From positions 1-64,000 of the forward strand of contig NZ_JAUCBM010000004.1 in NCBI RefSeq assembly GCF_030362795.1: DNA of 64,000 bases. Direction: 5' to 3'. The stretch is from Pseudochrobactrum kiredjianiae. Its GTDB lineage: Bacteria > Pseudomonadota > Alphaproteobacteria > Rhizobiales > Rhizobiaceae. Both the position numbers and the translations under genes were made by a program. Below are positions 8,830 to 18,081 of this stretch, one piece after another (within the stretch, counting starts at the first letter, position 1; every line of letters starts with the position of its first letter). Below the pieces are notes generated by a model, which made no database searches, was not told the DNA's origin, and saw nothing but the letters and a program-made list of their open reading frames with translations.

Positions 8830-9287
8830 TCCTCTGCGGTCAAACCGCTTTTACATCAGCTGCTGCGAGCAGCTTCATTGCTTTAAGTGCAAAGTTCTCA
8901 TCATGGCTTACCCGTTAACGCAACCACTCTCTCCGGCCGCATGTTTTATTGTCCCGCGCCGTCACTTTAAGGCCACAGCAATGAGCCAAAGACTGAAGCG
9001 GGATTTGACAATGTCTGTGGAATTGTCCAAACAAAATAAAATCTGCGGACAAGTCTGGATTACCGGCATTTTAATAGGAACGTATAGCGAACCTTTATCG
9101 CTTTACTCATTGAAACATGCCAAAATCACGGTGATTCGATTTTCCATAATTCCAGTGCGGTTTTAAAACTCTGAACTGAAGTAACCGCTCTGAAATGTTG
9201 TTTTCCCGCATTTATGCGACGCTGAATATATTTATTCAGTTGCAAAATGCTCCGTATCTATTTGAACGAACAGGCCGGCCATTCCAC
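8830..9287. other. Divergent region between DMT gene and parE
   Basis: About 458 bases with no recognised gene. A frame running into parE from 9195 is open but its sequence is unlike ParE. The region contains AGCGGTTT-GACCGC symmetry near 8835-8850 and a TTGACA at about 9005 that could be a -35 element for parE. A short open frame around 8985-9165 has no homology I recognise. Confidence 0.5.
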
Positions 9288-11477
9288 ATGGATAATAGCG
9301 ACGATCTTTTTGCGAATATTCTCAACAATGCACGCGGGCGGCAGGTGTCTCAGCCTGAAGTGCCAACGGATATTGCTGAAACCGTCGCCTCTCCTGTGCC
9401 TGTGAGCATGCCGGAAACCACTACGCCTGCTCCGGTAGCACCTGCTATTGAACCTCGTTCAACGGCTTCAGCGCCTGCCGCAGAACTTCGTTCCGCTGCT
9501 TCAACACCTGTCGCAGAACTTCGTTCTGCTCCGGCAAACTCTGATGGCAGCGACTACAACGCTTCCGCCATTCGTGTTCTTGAAGGGCTGGAACCGGTTC
9601 GCCTGCGTCCGGGTATGTATATCGGTGGTACTGACGAAAAAGCACTGCACCATCTGTTTGCCGAAGTCATCGACAACGCGATGGATGAGGCCGTTGCCGG
9701 ACACGCCAATTTCATTGATGTGCATCTTGATGCAGAAGGTTTCCTGACTGTCAGCGATAATGGACGCGGCATACCGGTCGAGCTTCATCCGCAGGTACCG
9801 GGCAAATCAACGCTTGAAGTGATTATGACCAAGCTTCATGCCGGTGGTAAATTCGATGGCAAAGCCTATGAGACCTCCGGCGGTCTGCATGGTGTTGGTG
9901 TCTCGGTGGTCAATGCTCTGTCCGACCTGCTGGAAGTTGAAGTTGCCCGTGCACGCCGCCTCTATCGTCTGCGTTTTTCCCGCGGTCTGCCGCTGGGTGA
10001 TCTGGAAGAACTCGGTGAAGTACATAACCGCCGCGGAACGCGCGTGCGTTTCCATCCCGATCCCGATATTTTCGGCAAGAATGTCAAGTTCGACCCTGAG
10101 CGCCTTTATCGTATGGCGCGGTCAAAAGCCTATTTGTTCGGCGGTGTTGAAATCCGCTGGTCTTGTGATCCGTCCTTGCTTGATCCAAAGAAGGGCATTC
10201 CTGACAAAGCTGTTTTCCACTTTCCGGGTGGTCTGAAAGACTTTCTCTCGGCCTCGCTCGGTAAAGAATTTATGGTCACCAGAGAGATTTTCTCCGGTAA
10301 GACTGAGAAACAAGGCGGGCATGGTGCCGTTGAATGGGCGATTGCATGGTATGGCGGCGATAGTTTTGTCCATTCCTATTGTAACACCATTCCGACTGGT
10401 GAAGGCGGTACGCATGAAGCAGGTCTGCGTCTTGCTTTGACACGTGGGCTGAAAGCTTATGCAGAACTGACCAATAATAAACGCGCCTCAGTCATCACCA
10501 CGGATGACGTGATGATTTCCGCTGCCGGTATGATGTCGGTGTTCATCCGTGAACCGGAATTTGTTGGCCAGACCAAGGATAAGCTGGCGACAGTTGAAGC
10601 GCAGCGTATTGTTGAAAACGCCATCCGCGATCCGTTTGACCATTGGCTTGCAGCCTCCCCGCAGGAAGCGTCGAAGCTGCTTGACTGGGTGGTCGATCGC
10701 GCTGAAGAACGTCTGCGTCGTCGTCAGGAAAAAGAAACCACCCGCAAGACCGCAACCCGTAAGTTGCGCCTGCCAGGCAAGCTGGCTGACTGTTCGCAAA
10801 ATTCCGCAGCCGGTGCAGAATTATTCATCGTTGAGGGTGATTCAGCTGGCGGTTCTGCCAAACAAGCGCGTAACCGTACCAATCAGGCGATTTTGCCTCT
10901 ACGTGGTAAAATTCTTAACGTAGCGAGTGCCGGACGCGATAAGCTGACGGCCAACCAGCAGATCGGTGATCTGGTGCAGGCGCTCGGCTGTGGTACGCGT
11001 AAAAACTATCGTGAAGATGATCTGCGTTATGACCGCATTATCGTGATGACGGATGCTGACGTAGACGGCGCGCATATTGCTTCGCTGCTGATCACCTTCT
11101 TCTATCAGGAAATGCCGCAACTTATTACCGGTGGTCACCTGTTTCTTGCGGTGCCACCGCTGTATCGTCTCAGCCAAGGTGGTAAAGTTGCCTATGCCCG
11201 TGACGATGCACATAAAGAAGAGCTGATGCGCACTGTCTTTACCGGCAAAGGCAAAGTTGAGCTTGGACGCTTTAAAGGTCTTGGTGAAATGCGTGCAGAG
11301 CAGCTTAAAGAAACCACTATGGATCCGAAAAAACGCACTTTGCTGCGCGTGGAGCTCTTTGAAGATGAGCAGGGTTCTACCAAAAATATCGTAGACGATC
11401 TGATGGGCACCAAGCCGGAAGCCCGCTTCCGTTTCATTCAGGAAAATGCTGAATTTGTTCAGGAATTGGATATTTAA
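9288..11477 (+). CDS. parE: DNA topoisomerase IV subunit B (ParE)
   Basis: ParE is the ATPase subunit of topoisomerase IV, which unlinks daughter chromosomes. I choose ATG at 9288 (MDNSDDLFANILNNAR), giving 729 residues. An unusual Ala/Pro-rich N-terminal tail of about 90 residues precedes the GHKL ATPase (RPGMYIGGTDEKALHHLF, IDNAMDEA, GGLHGVGVSVVNALS). The Toprim part shows EGDSAGGSAKQARNR and MTDADVDGAHIASLL. The C-terminus ends soon after LFEDEQGSTKNIVDDLMG, as in ParE. The partner parC is not in the window. Confidence 0.95.
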   Translation: MDNSDDLFANILNNARGRQVSQPEVPTDIAETVASPVPVSMPETTTPAPVAPAIEPRSTASAPAAELRSAASTPVAELRSAPANSDGSDYNASAIRVLEGLEPVRLRPGMYIGGTDEKALHHLFAEVIDNAMDEAVAGHANFIDVHLDAEGFLTVSDNGRGIPVELHPQVPGKSTLEVIMTKLHAGGKFDGKAYETSGGLHGVGVSVVNALSDLLEVEVARARRLYRLRFSRGLPLGDLEELGEVHNRRGTRVRFHPDPDIFGKNVKFDPERLYRMARSKAYLFGGVEIRWSCDPSLLDPKKGIPDKAVFHFPGGLKDFLSASLGKEFMVTREIFSGKTEKQGGHGAVEWAIAWYGGDSFVHSYCNTIPTGEGGTHEAGLRLALTRGLKAYAELTNNKRASVITTDDVMISAAGMMSVFIREPEFVGQTKDKLATVEAQRIVENAIRDPFDHWLAASPQEASKLLDWVVDRAEERLRRRQEKETTRKTATRKLRLPGKLADCSQNSAAGAELFIVEGDSAGGSAKQARNRTNQAILPLRGKILNVASAGRDKLTANQQIGDLVQALGCGTRKNYREDDLRYDRIIVMTDADVDGAHIASLLITFFYQEMPQLITGGHLFLAVPPLYRLSQGGKVAYARDDAHKEELMRTVFTGKGKVELGRFKGLGEMRAEQLKETTMDPKKRTLLRVELFEDEQGSTKNIVDDLMGTKPEARFRFIQENAEFVQELDI
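9450..9530 (+). repeat. 33-bp tandem repeat inside parE
   Basis: Units begin at 9450, 9483 and 9516, each starting GAACYTCGTTC, the third incomplete. They encode EPRSTASAPAA, ELRSAASTPVA and ELRSAPAN in the N-terminal tail of ParE. The unit is a multiple of three, so copy number can change without a frameshift. Confidence 0.85.
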
Positions 11478-11482
11478 TGCAT

Positions 11483-11513
11483 AAAAAAGCCGGTGACATC
11501 ACCGGCTTTTTTT
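11483..11513. terminator. Terminator after parE
   Basis: An AAAAAAGCCGGTG arm pairs with CACCGGCTTTTTTT around a short loop, directly after the parE stop. The A-run on the other side lets it serve as a two-way terminator for the leftward polymerase gene as well. Confidence 0.92.
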
Positions 11514-11619
11514 ATAATTGATGCATGGGTATAGAATACATCAGCCAGTTAGCCCCTGTCTCGGTAACCGGATGCTCGGAATGATGGGCATCCGAACCAT
11601 TTGCAAATTTCAACAGCGC

Positions 11620-12879
11620 TCAATAATCATCCAGATCAGGGATACGGCCAAAAGCGATTTTGCCGCCGATATAAGAGCCGGGGGCGATGGACGAGCCGAG
11701 ACTTAAAGCATCCGAACCGAATTGTTTGCGCACGCGGTCAAGCGTGTCTGATACCTGTTCCCAGCGTTGCTGGCGTTGTTTTTGTTGCGGTTCATCAAAC
11801 AGGTCGTGACTATCAACAACCTCGCCGGACAGATGATGCAGATAAATATGCACATTCTTGATCCGTCTGAAATCAGTGCCGCGAAATGCCGGATGCATCA
11901 GCAACCGCCGATGCAACTGTCCCAGACAGGTGAGAAAACAATGATCATCGCGTGATGGCGGAAAGACGCCCTCAACAGAGATCGATTCCTGTCCTTTTAT
12001 CCGCCAGCCATAGACCAGAGCACCGGCACGGTAACGTTCTTTACGCAACCGCCGCGAGGCGCTCATACAAAGCAGGCGCGCGCATTGCAGAATTTTATCC
12101 GGCTGGCGCCAATCCCGCGGCAGCACGCGGCCATGTCCGAACATCCGGCGCTGCGTTTCCTGCTTCTCAACCGCATAGCCATGCAATCCGGCAATAAAAC
12201 GCTCACCTTCAACGCTTCCCCAAATTGCCCGTCCTTGTTTCGGGCTGATCCTCCAGAGCTCTTCAACCGTCGTAATACCAGAGCGCAGCAAACGCGCCTC
12301 CACACCGGCGGCAATGCCGGGCAGATCACGCAATTGCAGTTTCAGGAAACGGCGTGGAATATCTTCAGGCCGCACAATGACCAAACCGTCCGGCTTGTCG
12401 ATTTCCGCAGCGATTTTCGCCAGCAACTCATTGGGTGCAACGCCGATGGAGCAGGTCAGTGCAGAGCCGAGCTTTTCACGCAATGCTGCTTTAATCGCCA
12501 GTCCCAGAGCCTCGGCCTGACGGGATTCTGAAGGCAGCAACCGGCAAACCAGCTCATCAATCGAGCGCACGTCACCGATCGGTAAAACCGTATCAATAAT
12601 ATCCAGTATCTTATGATGCAGTTTGACATATTCATCCGGCCGCGCCTCAATAATTACGATATCGGGGCAGCGCTCACGCGCTTCGCGTATGGATGTGCCG
12701 GTTTTCAAGCCTAGTTTTTTAGCTTCTTTGCTGGCAGCGATAAGGCCGGTAAATTCACTGATATGAGGGACAACACCAACCGGCCGGCCCTGCAAAGCAG
12801 GATTCATCTGCTGCTCGGCACTGGCGAAAAAACTGTCAAAATCGAGATAAAGCCGTTCCGGCAGGTCTGGTTTACGCAT
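11620..12879 (-). CDS. Y-family DNA polymerase (DinB-like)
   Basis: The 419-residue protein has the Y-family catalytic residues: LYLDFDSFFASAEQ (Asp13, Asp15) and RSIDELVCRLL (Asp-Glu). They are followed by the fingers/palm TCSIGVAPNELLAKIAAEID, a helix-hairpin-helix-like LRDLPGIAAGVEARLLRSGI and a little-finger region. It is likely a translesion polymerase. It differs clearly from the canonical DinB at 35131-36477: it lacks the zinc ribbon and has a shifted active-site context, so a second DinB lineage or ImuB-like role is possible. No imuA or dnaE2 is adjacent. Confidence 0.87.
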   Translation of the reverse strand: MRKPDLPERLYLDFDSFFASAEQQMNPALQGRPVGVVPHISEFTGLIAASKEAKKLGLKTGTSIREARERCPDIVIIEARPDEYVKLHHKILDIIDTVLPIGDVRSIDELVCRLLPSESRQAEALGLAIKAALREKLGSALTCSIGVAPNELLAKIAAEIDKPDGLVIVRPEDIPRRFLKLQLRDLPGIAAGVEARLLRSGITTVEELWRISPKQGRAIWGSVEGERFIAGLHGYAVEKQETQRRMFGHGRVLPRDWRQPDKILQCARLLCMSASRRLRKERYRAGALVYGWRIKGQESISVEGVFPPSRDDHCFLTCLGQLHRRLLMHPAFRGTDFRRIKNVHIYLHHLSGEVVDSHDLFDEPQQKQRQQRWEQVSDTLDRVRKQFGSDALSLGSSIAPGSYIGGKIAFGRIPDLDDY

Positions 12880-12943
12880 GGCTTTTGCTCCGTACTAATT
12901 ACAGAACAAAATAGGAACATTTATTAAATTTAGCAAGCTGATA

Positions 12944-13417
12944 TTACAAATCGGCCTGCATTTTTACCTTTTCCACAACCCGTGCCAGACTGTCAGACCA
13001 CTCTTCATAACGGCGAATAATCCGGAAACCACATTTCTCATAAAGCCTGATCGCAGGAAGATTGCGCGCATGAGTGCTGATTTCCGCGCTTTTGTAGCCA
13101 AGCAGAACGATCTGAGCCAGTAATCCGTCGACCAGTAATGTGCCTATACCCTGCCCGTGGTGCGCGGGATCGATCCAGATATCCGAAATATAGTTCTGAT
13201 TGGTATCGCGTGCGCCCCACCCGCAGATCACACCATCCTGTTCGACTACAAGAATACAATCTGTGTAATCCTGAACTGAATGCAAAAAAGCCAGTTCAGC
13301 GCGTCTGCGCTGATCTGGCTCTTCGGTTTCAAAGCTGAATATATGGGAAGACCATGCATCAGCTCCGATGCGGGCAATAATCGCCAGATCAGCGTTTGTT
13401 GCCTGCCGGAGCTGCAT
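12944..13417 (-). CDS. GNAT-family N-acetyltransferase
   Basis: A 157-residue GNAT with the acetyl-CoA loop ISDIWIDPAHHGQGIGTLLV (about residues 78-97) and the late motif ARNLPAIRLYEKCGFRIIRR. The start lies 6 bp after the gatA stop, so it is very probably in the gatC-gatA transcript. From memory, an acetyltransferase follows gatA in several Hyphomicrobiales as well. The substrate is unknown. Confidence 0.88.
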   Translation of the reverse strand: MQLRQATNADLAIIARIGADAWSSHIFSFETEEPDQRRRAELAFLHSVQDYTDCILVVEQDGVICGWGARDTNQNYISDIWIDPAHHGQGIGTLLVDGLLAQIVLLGYKSAEISTHARNLPAIRLYEKCGFRIIRRYEEWSDSLARVVEKVKMQADL

Positions 13418-13423
13418 GCGTTT

Positions 13424-14905
13424 TTACCACCAGCGTTTTGCTGTGAAGCTGCCTGCGGCCTGCTCAATCACATGGGCAGCCTGGAACAGTGCTTCTTCTT
13501 CAAACGGGCGGCCAATCAGCTGCAGGCCGAGCGGCAAACCATTTTCAGACAGACCGGCAGGTACAGAAATACCTGGCAGACCAGCCATATTCACAGTAAC
13601 GGTAAAGATGTCATTCAGATACATTTTCACCGGATCAGCAGCCAGCTCTTTATCGCCCAGCTTGAAAGCAGCCGATGGTGTTGCTGGCGTCAGGATAGCA
13701 TCCACACCTGCAGCAAACACATCTTCAAAGTCTTTCTTGATCAATGTGCGGATTTTCTGCGCCTTAACATAATAGGCGTCATAATAACCGGCTGAAAGCA
13801 CATAGGTGCCGATCATGATACGGCGTTTAACTTCCGCACCAAAACCTTCTGCACGGGTGTTTTCATACATTTCAACAATGTCTTTGCCCGGCACACGCAG
13901 ACCATAGCGAACGCCGTCATAACGCGCGAGGTTCGACGATGCTTCAGCAGGAGCAACGATGTAATAAACAGCCAGCGCCTGATCTGTATGCGGCAGAGAA
14001 ATATCAACAACTTCCGCACCGGCATCTTTCAGCCACTGAACGCCCTGCGCCCAGAGCTTTTCAATTTCGGCAGGCATACCATCAATGCGATATTCACGCG
14101 GAATACCGATTTTCATGCCTTTAACGGATTTGCCAAGCGCTGCTTCATAATCAGGAACCGGCAGATCAACAGACGTTGTATCTTTCAGATCAACAGAAGC
14201 CATCGACTTCAGCAGAATTGCGCTATCACGAACATCGCGGGCAATCGGACCTGCCTGATCGAGCGAAGATGCGAAAGCAACTGTACCCCAGCGGGAAACA
14301 CGACCATAGGTCGGCTTGATACCGACAGTACCGGTGAAAGCCGCTGGCTGACGGATCGAGCCGCCAGTATCAGTTGCTGTTGCACCTGCGCACAAACGTG
14401 CAGCCACGGCAGCAGCCGAACCACCGGAAGAGCCACCCGGTACAATTTTATCCTCTGAGCCTTCAGCGCGCCAAGGGCTGACAACAGGACCATAATAGGA
14501 GGTTTCGTTGGAAGAGCCCATCGCGAACTCGTCCATGTTCAGCTTGCCGAGCATAACCGCGCCGTCTGCCCAGAGATTGGCAGTGACAGTTGATTCATAT
14601 TCAGGCTTGAAACCATCGAGAATATGCGAGCAAGCCTGTGTATGATCGCCTTTGGTGGCGAACAAATCTTTCACGCCGAGCGGAATACCTTCCAGCGCAC
14701 CGGCCTCGCCTTTTGCCAGACGCTCGTCAGATGCTTTAGCCATTGTGCGGGCTTTGTCATGGGTGATGCTGACATAAGCATTGAGCGCACCATTGGCAGC
14801 ATCAATTGCATTGAGGTAAGCATCGGCCAGTTCAGTCGCGGTAAAGGCTTTGGCCTTCAGCTTGTCACGCGCCTCGGCAATGGTGAGTGCGGTTAAATCA
14901 GTCAT
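13424..14905 (-). CDS. gatA: Asp-tRNA(Asn)/Glu-tRNA(Gln) amidotransferase subunit A
   Basis: GatA is the glutaminase-amidase subunit of GatCAB, which converts misacylated Glu-tRNA(Gln) or Asp-tRNA(Asn) to the correct amide in the cytoplasm. The 493-residue sequence shows the amidase-signature Ser-cisSer-Lys triad: Lys in [10 protein letters not shown], Ser in [16 protein letters not shown] and Ser in [15 protein letters not shown]. The length is normal. It follows gatC after 116 bp. gatB, the third subunit, is not in the window. Confidence 0.97.
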   Translation of the reverse strand: MTDLTALTIAEARDKLKAKAFTATELADAYLNAIDAANGALNAYVSITHDKARTMAKASDERLAKGEAGALEGIPLGVKDLFATKGDHTQACSHILDGFKPEYESTVTANLWADGAVMLGKLNMDEFAMGSSNETSYYGPVVSPWRAEGSEDKIVPGGSSGGSAAAVAARLCAGATATDTGGSIRQPAAFTGTVGIKPTYGRVSRWGTVAFASSLDQAGPIARDVRDSAILLKSMASVDLKDTTSVDLPVPDYEAALGKSVKGMKIGIPREYRIDGMPAEIEKLWAQGVQWLKDAGAEVVDISLPHTDQALAVYYIVAPAEASSNLARYDGVRYGLRVPGKDIVEMYENTRAEGFGAEVKRRIMIGTYVLSAGYYDAYYVKAQKIRTLIKKDFEDVFAAGVDAILTPATPSAAFKLGDKELAADPVKMYLNDIFTVTVNMAGLPGISVPAGLSENGLPLGLQLIGRPFEEEALFQAAHVIEQAAGSFTAKRWW

Positions 14906-15021
14906 TGTTTAAATCCTGTTCAGGCTTTTCATCTGCCGTTTCCTATTGGAAATCACCGTTTCAAACGGGAGCAACACAGCTCTTGATTAACGGGAAACAG
15001 CTATCGGACGGGTGGCGCAGA

Positions 15022-15309
15022 CTATTCGATAACCTTTGGAACCATGAAGAAGTTTTCTTCACTGATCGGCGCATTGGAAACGATTTCCGAAGCAATATTG
15101 CCGTCGGACACTTTATCTTCACGCAGGCGCATAGCGGTTGGGATAACCGAAGTCATCGGCTCCACACCGTCAACATTCACTGCATCCAGCGATTGCACAA
15201 AGCCCAGAATGACATTGAGTTCACCAGTCATTTTCTCGGCCTGTTCTTCACTGACCGCAATACGGGCAAGATGCGCAACGCGCTTGACTGTAGTTAAATC
15301 GACGGACAT
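15022..15309 (-). CDS. gatC: Asp/Glu-tRNA amidotransferase subunit C
   Basis: The 95-residue GatC stabilises GatA within GatCAB. It starts [20 protein letters not shown] and ends [26 protein letters not shown], typical of the family (TMRlreD and FFvVPkVie motifs). It is the first gene of the leftward gatC-gatA-GNAT set. Confidence 0.96.
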   Translation of the reverse strand: MSVDLTTVKRVAHLARIAVSEEQAEKMTGELNVILGFVQSLDAVNVDGVEPMTSVIPTAMRLREDKVSDGNIASEIVSNAPISEENFFMVPKVIE

Positions 15310-15451
15310 GTCGTTCTCCGATAAATGCGAAAATGCGGATTTTTCTGCATAAATGCAGTCCGCAAGAAATTTCTCTTGTTCCGGCTATAACCCTGCACCA
15401 GCTCAAGTGCAATATTGGTCTGAAATTTTAGGTCTATTGCAAGACCCAAAA

Positions 15452-15865
15452 CTATAGATTTCCGCTCTGGCGGTGTCTGATTTGTAAAATAATCAATGCC
15501 ATTACAGGAAACAGAATGCAAACAGCTGTCACTACCCCTGGCATGAGACTTTGTGTCAGTCCTGAGATAATCACGTGGCTTGTAGCATTCAGCATCATAG
15601 TCCATGCAAATATGCGCAGAATAATTATACTGCTTTTTTCTGACAACCATATCGAGACGACCGCAATTAACATTATCAAAACAGTTAAGATTGCAATACT
15701 GACCACAAAGCGCTGTGGTGGCATAATCGCTGCCATCCACGTTGATGAAGATTGTCGGGCACTCCAATACGGCAACCCACACCATAACTCTTCAAAATTA
15801 TGAAGCGCAAATGCAATGAAAGCTACGCCCCATAAGATTTGTAATGATGATTTGGTTTGCTTCAA
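15452..15865 (-). CDS. HXXEE-domain membrane protein
   Basis: A 137-residue membrane protein with about four hydrophobic segments. The first contains His22-Asn-Phe-Glu25-Glu26 (FALHNFEELW), the H-x-x-E-E motif that defines the HXXEE family. The biochemical role of this family is not known to me; the polar residues inside the membrane suggest metal or proton binding. It lies between the gatC and UPF0173 genes. A competing frame at 15294-15785 is rejected. Confidence 0.78.
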   Translation of the reverse strand: MKQTKSSLQILWGVAFIAFALHNFEELWCGLPYWSARQSSSTWMAAIMPPQRFVVSIAILTVLIMLIAVVSIWLSEKSSIIILRIFAWTMMLNATSHVIISGLTQSLMPGVVTAVCILFPVMALIILQIRHRQSGNL

Positions 15866-15911
15866 ACACCTGCCTCTTAGTCGGAAACATCTATTTTATA
15901 TAAGGTCGTTT

Positions 15912-16619
15912 TTAAACTTTAAAACTGCCGCCAACATCCAGCACTGCAACTTTTGTACCGCATTTTTCCATACCTTTTACAAAATTATCTGCGGTCGCAT
16001 CAAGCAAACCGAAGGTACCGAAATGGCACGGGATTGCGATTTTGAGCGTCGGGAAGTAACGCTGGCAAGCCAGTGCAGCCACCGCCCCACCCATTGTAAA
16101 ACGATCACCGACCGGCACCAAAGCAATATCCGGCTGATGCAGTTCATTAATCAGCGCCATATCCGAGAAAATATCCGTATCGCCCATATGATATAGTACC
16201 GGCTTATCCTCGAAATGGAACACCAGCCCATTCGGGTTACCAAGAGAATGGGAAACACCGTCTTCTGTCAGGGTGGCCGAAGAATGTAGCGCATTCACAA
16301 AGGTCACTGAAAAACCGTTGTGAAAGACTGTACCGCCGGTATTGCCCGGATCTACTTTTTCCACGCCGCGATGCGCCAGCCAGTCACAGAGATCAGCATT
16401 GGCGATCACTGTCGCACCTGTTTCTTTGGCAATACGGATCGTATCGCCAACATGGTCGCCGTGACCATGGGTCAGCGCAATATGTGTCACGCCTTTAGTC
16501 ACTTCAGCAAAATCCAACATGGAACCGGTCGGGCTCTGGCTGATAAAAGGGTCAATCAGAATTGTCGCCTGCGAGGTTTCAACGCGAAAAGCAGAATGGC
16601 CGAGCCAGGTTATGTTCAT
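15912..16619 (-). CDS. UPF0173 metal-dependent hydrolase
   Basis: A metallo-beta-lactamase-fold protein of 235 residues. I choose the start at 16619 ([14 protein letters not shown]), preceded by AAGGGAA; the frame extends further upstream without support. Metal ligands are in [11 protein letters not shown] (H-x-H-x-D-H), with later histidines in YHMGDTDIF and IPCHFGTF. The substrate is unknown. It is divergent from ruvX, 102 bp away. Confidence 0.92.
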   Translation of the reverse strand: MNITWLGHSAFRVETSQATILIDPFISQSPTGSMLDFAEVTKGVTHIALTHGHGDHVGDTIRIAKETGATVIANADLCDWLAHRGVEKVDPGNTGGTVFHNGFSVTFVNALHSSATLTEDGVSHSLGNPNGLVFHFEDKPVLYHMGDTDIFSDMALINELHQPDIALVPVGDRFTMGGAVAALACQRYFPTLKIAIPCHFGTFGLLDATADNFVKGMEKCGTKVAVLDVGGSFKV

Positions 16620-16721
16620 GATATTCCCTTTGCCGATGCATATTGGTATAGGCACAGTTATGACGCACTGCGCTGTCTTTGCAATATACTACACGACATT
16701 ACCGGATCGGAAAAACGAGAT

Positions 16722-17207
16722 ATGGCTGTATCAACAATTGAAGAGCTTGTAACAAGCTTGAGCTACGGGCAACTTGTCGCCGGTCTTGATCTGGGCACCA
16801 AAACAATCGGGATTGCCGTTTCCGACCTTGGCATGTCATTTGCGCATCCGCGTCCTGTTTTAAAACGCCGCAAATTTACGCTGGATGCAGAGGAACTGCT
16901 GGAACTGTTGCAAAAAGAAAAAGTTGCAGCGGCCGTTATCGGCCTGCCGGTCAATATGGACGGTTCTGAAGGCCCGCGCGTGCAAGCTACAAAAGCCTTT
17001 GTGCGCAATATGGAAAAGCTCACCGATATTCCGTTTATCTATTGGGATGAGCGTCTTTCAACTGTTGCGGCAGAACGCGCTTTGATCGGCATGGATGTTT
17101 CGCGCGCCAAACGGGCGGAGCGGATTGATTCCGCCGCCGCCTCATTCATCTTACAAGGTGCGCTGGATCGACTACACATGCTGCGCCGCGACGAAGAGCA
17201 GGATTAA
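16722..17207 (+). CDS. ruvX: Holliday-junction resolvase-like RuvX/YqgF
   Basis: The 161-residue product begins [10 protein letters not shown] at 16722; the longer frame from 16320 overlaps the hydrolase gene and is not supported. The RNase H-like fold shows [18 protein letters not shown] (first Asp), [15 protein letters not shown], and [14 protein letters not shown] (DER), ending [16 protein letters not shown]. YqgF has been implicated in 16S rRNA 5'-end maturation and was proposed as a junction nuclease. Its stop overlaps the stop of the converging EVE gene. Confidence 0.94.
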   Translation: MAVSTIEELVTSLSYGQLVAGLDLGTKTIGIAVSDLGMSFAHPRPVLKRRKFTLDAEELLELLQKEKVAAAVIGLPVNMDGSEGPRVQATKAFVRNMEKLTDIPFIYWDERLSTVAAERALIGMDVSRAKRAERIDSAAASFILQGALDRLHMLRRDEEQD

Positions 17208-17646
17208 TCCACTTGTTGGCTGCCAGCCATTGCTTGTGCAATCAGATGGTAATCATGCGTAGTAATTTCCAGCAACCCGAAGCGAAACGGATAAGCCCAA
17301 TTTGATTTGCCTCGAGTGAGTTCTAACTGGTCTAACAGAGGGCGAATAGGAATGATCATTGTATCACTCCATTGCACATCGCGGCGATAGGGGAGAAACC
17401 CTGCCCCATATCAACCTGATAAACACCATCACCACAAATCACACCCTGCGCCGTAAAAGACCGTAATTTGTCTTTATCGCCCATGGTTTGCGCAGGCGAG
17501 TAATAGACCACACCGTCTCCCAGCTTTACCCTACGCAGAGGTGCAGATTTGCCATGACAAACCTGCATATAGCCTTCTGCCCGTCCGCGCTGCACATGAT
17601 CCGCGCTGGCAATTGCAAGCCAGTATTTCCGCCCGCGCTCGGTCAT
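17204..17646 (-). pseudogene. EVE-domain gene broken by a single-base frameshift
   Basis: The first frame (17356-17646) reads [20 protein letters not shown] and ends prematurely after VDMGQGFSP. One base later in frame, the sequence resumes [20 protein letters not shown] and continues with RFGLLEITTHDYHLIAQAMA to a stop at 17204-17206. The shift lies at GGGG (17390-17393), so it is either a real one-base loss in a homopolymer or a sequencing error. EVE domains bind modified bases or nucleotides. The start overlaps the VOC stop as ATGA, so the two are translationally coupled. Confidence 0.85.
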
Positions 17647-18014
17647 TCTGGATCCAGCGCATAGACACGCAGACGATGACCGTCCAGATCAGCGATCACA
17701 AAAGACCAGCCGAAATCTAATTGCGCAGGTGCCATCAGAATATCGGCCTTCAGATCGCGCCATTTCGCATAAAGGGCATTCACCGCATCCCGTGTTTCTA
17801 CCCGCATGGAAAATTCACAGCCGCCACCAATATTCGCCGGTGCAGGCTGAACCGTGTGCTTTGACCAGAGTGCCAGTTTCAAACCGGAATGCAGAACAAA
17901 TAGCACAAAGGTCGGAGATTGCTCGACCGGCTGAATACCAAACAGGTCAGTGTAAAATGCGGCACTTGCTTCTGGTTTTGCTACATACAGCATCAGATTA
18001 TCGGGATGGTTCAT
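17643..18014 (-). CDS. VOC-family (glyoxalase/bleomycin-resistance fold) protein
   Basis: A 123-residue single VOC module with [20 protein letters not shown] at the N-terminus and [19 protein letters not shown] at the C-terminus, a fold shared by glyoxalase I, bleomycin-binding proteins and dioxygenases. It resembles PhnB/drug-binding members, but the ligand is unknown. It sits between the WYL regulator and the EVE gene in one leftward operon. Confidence 0.87.
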   Translation of the reverse strand: MNHPDNLMLYVAKPEASAAFYTDLFGIQPVEQSPTFVLFVLHSGLKLALWSKHTVQPAPANIGGGCEFSMRVETRDAVNALYAKWRDLKADILMAPAQLDFGWSFVIADLDGHRLRVYALDPE

Positions 18015-18081
18015 CTTATAACTCCTTTACTTGATGCAAAAGAATATGAACTGGCAATGTGTCAGTTTCTGTCAGCAGTGT

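Noticed and set aside
4566-8930. The 15-mer TAACGCAACCACTCT occurs at 4566-4580 and 8916-8930.
   Set aside because: A few exact 15-mer matches are expected by chance in 64 kb, and flanks show no further similarity.
8985-9165. Short open frame between the DMT and parE genes.
   Set aside because: No ribosome binding site or recognisable product; likely chance.
5436-11560. AGCCCCTGTCTC occurs near 5437 and near 11549, as if an IS end.
   Set aside because: Only 12 bases match and no inverted partner is found.
15294-15785. A 163-codon leftward frame overlapping HXXEE and gatC.
   Set aside because: It has no recognised domain, and the HXXEE frame with membrane segments is far more credible.
16320-16721. 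Upstream extension of the ruvX frame to 16320.
   Set aside because: It overlaps the hydrolase gene on the other strand and adds no conserved sequence; the start at 16722 fits the family.
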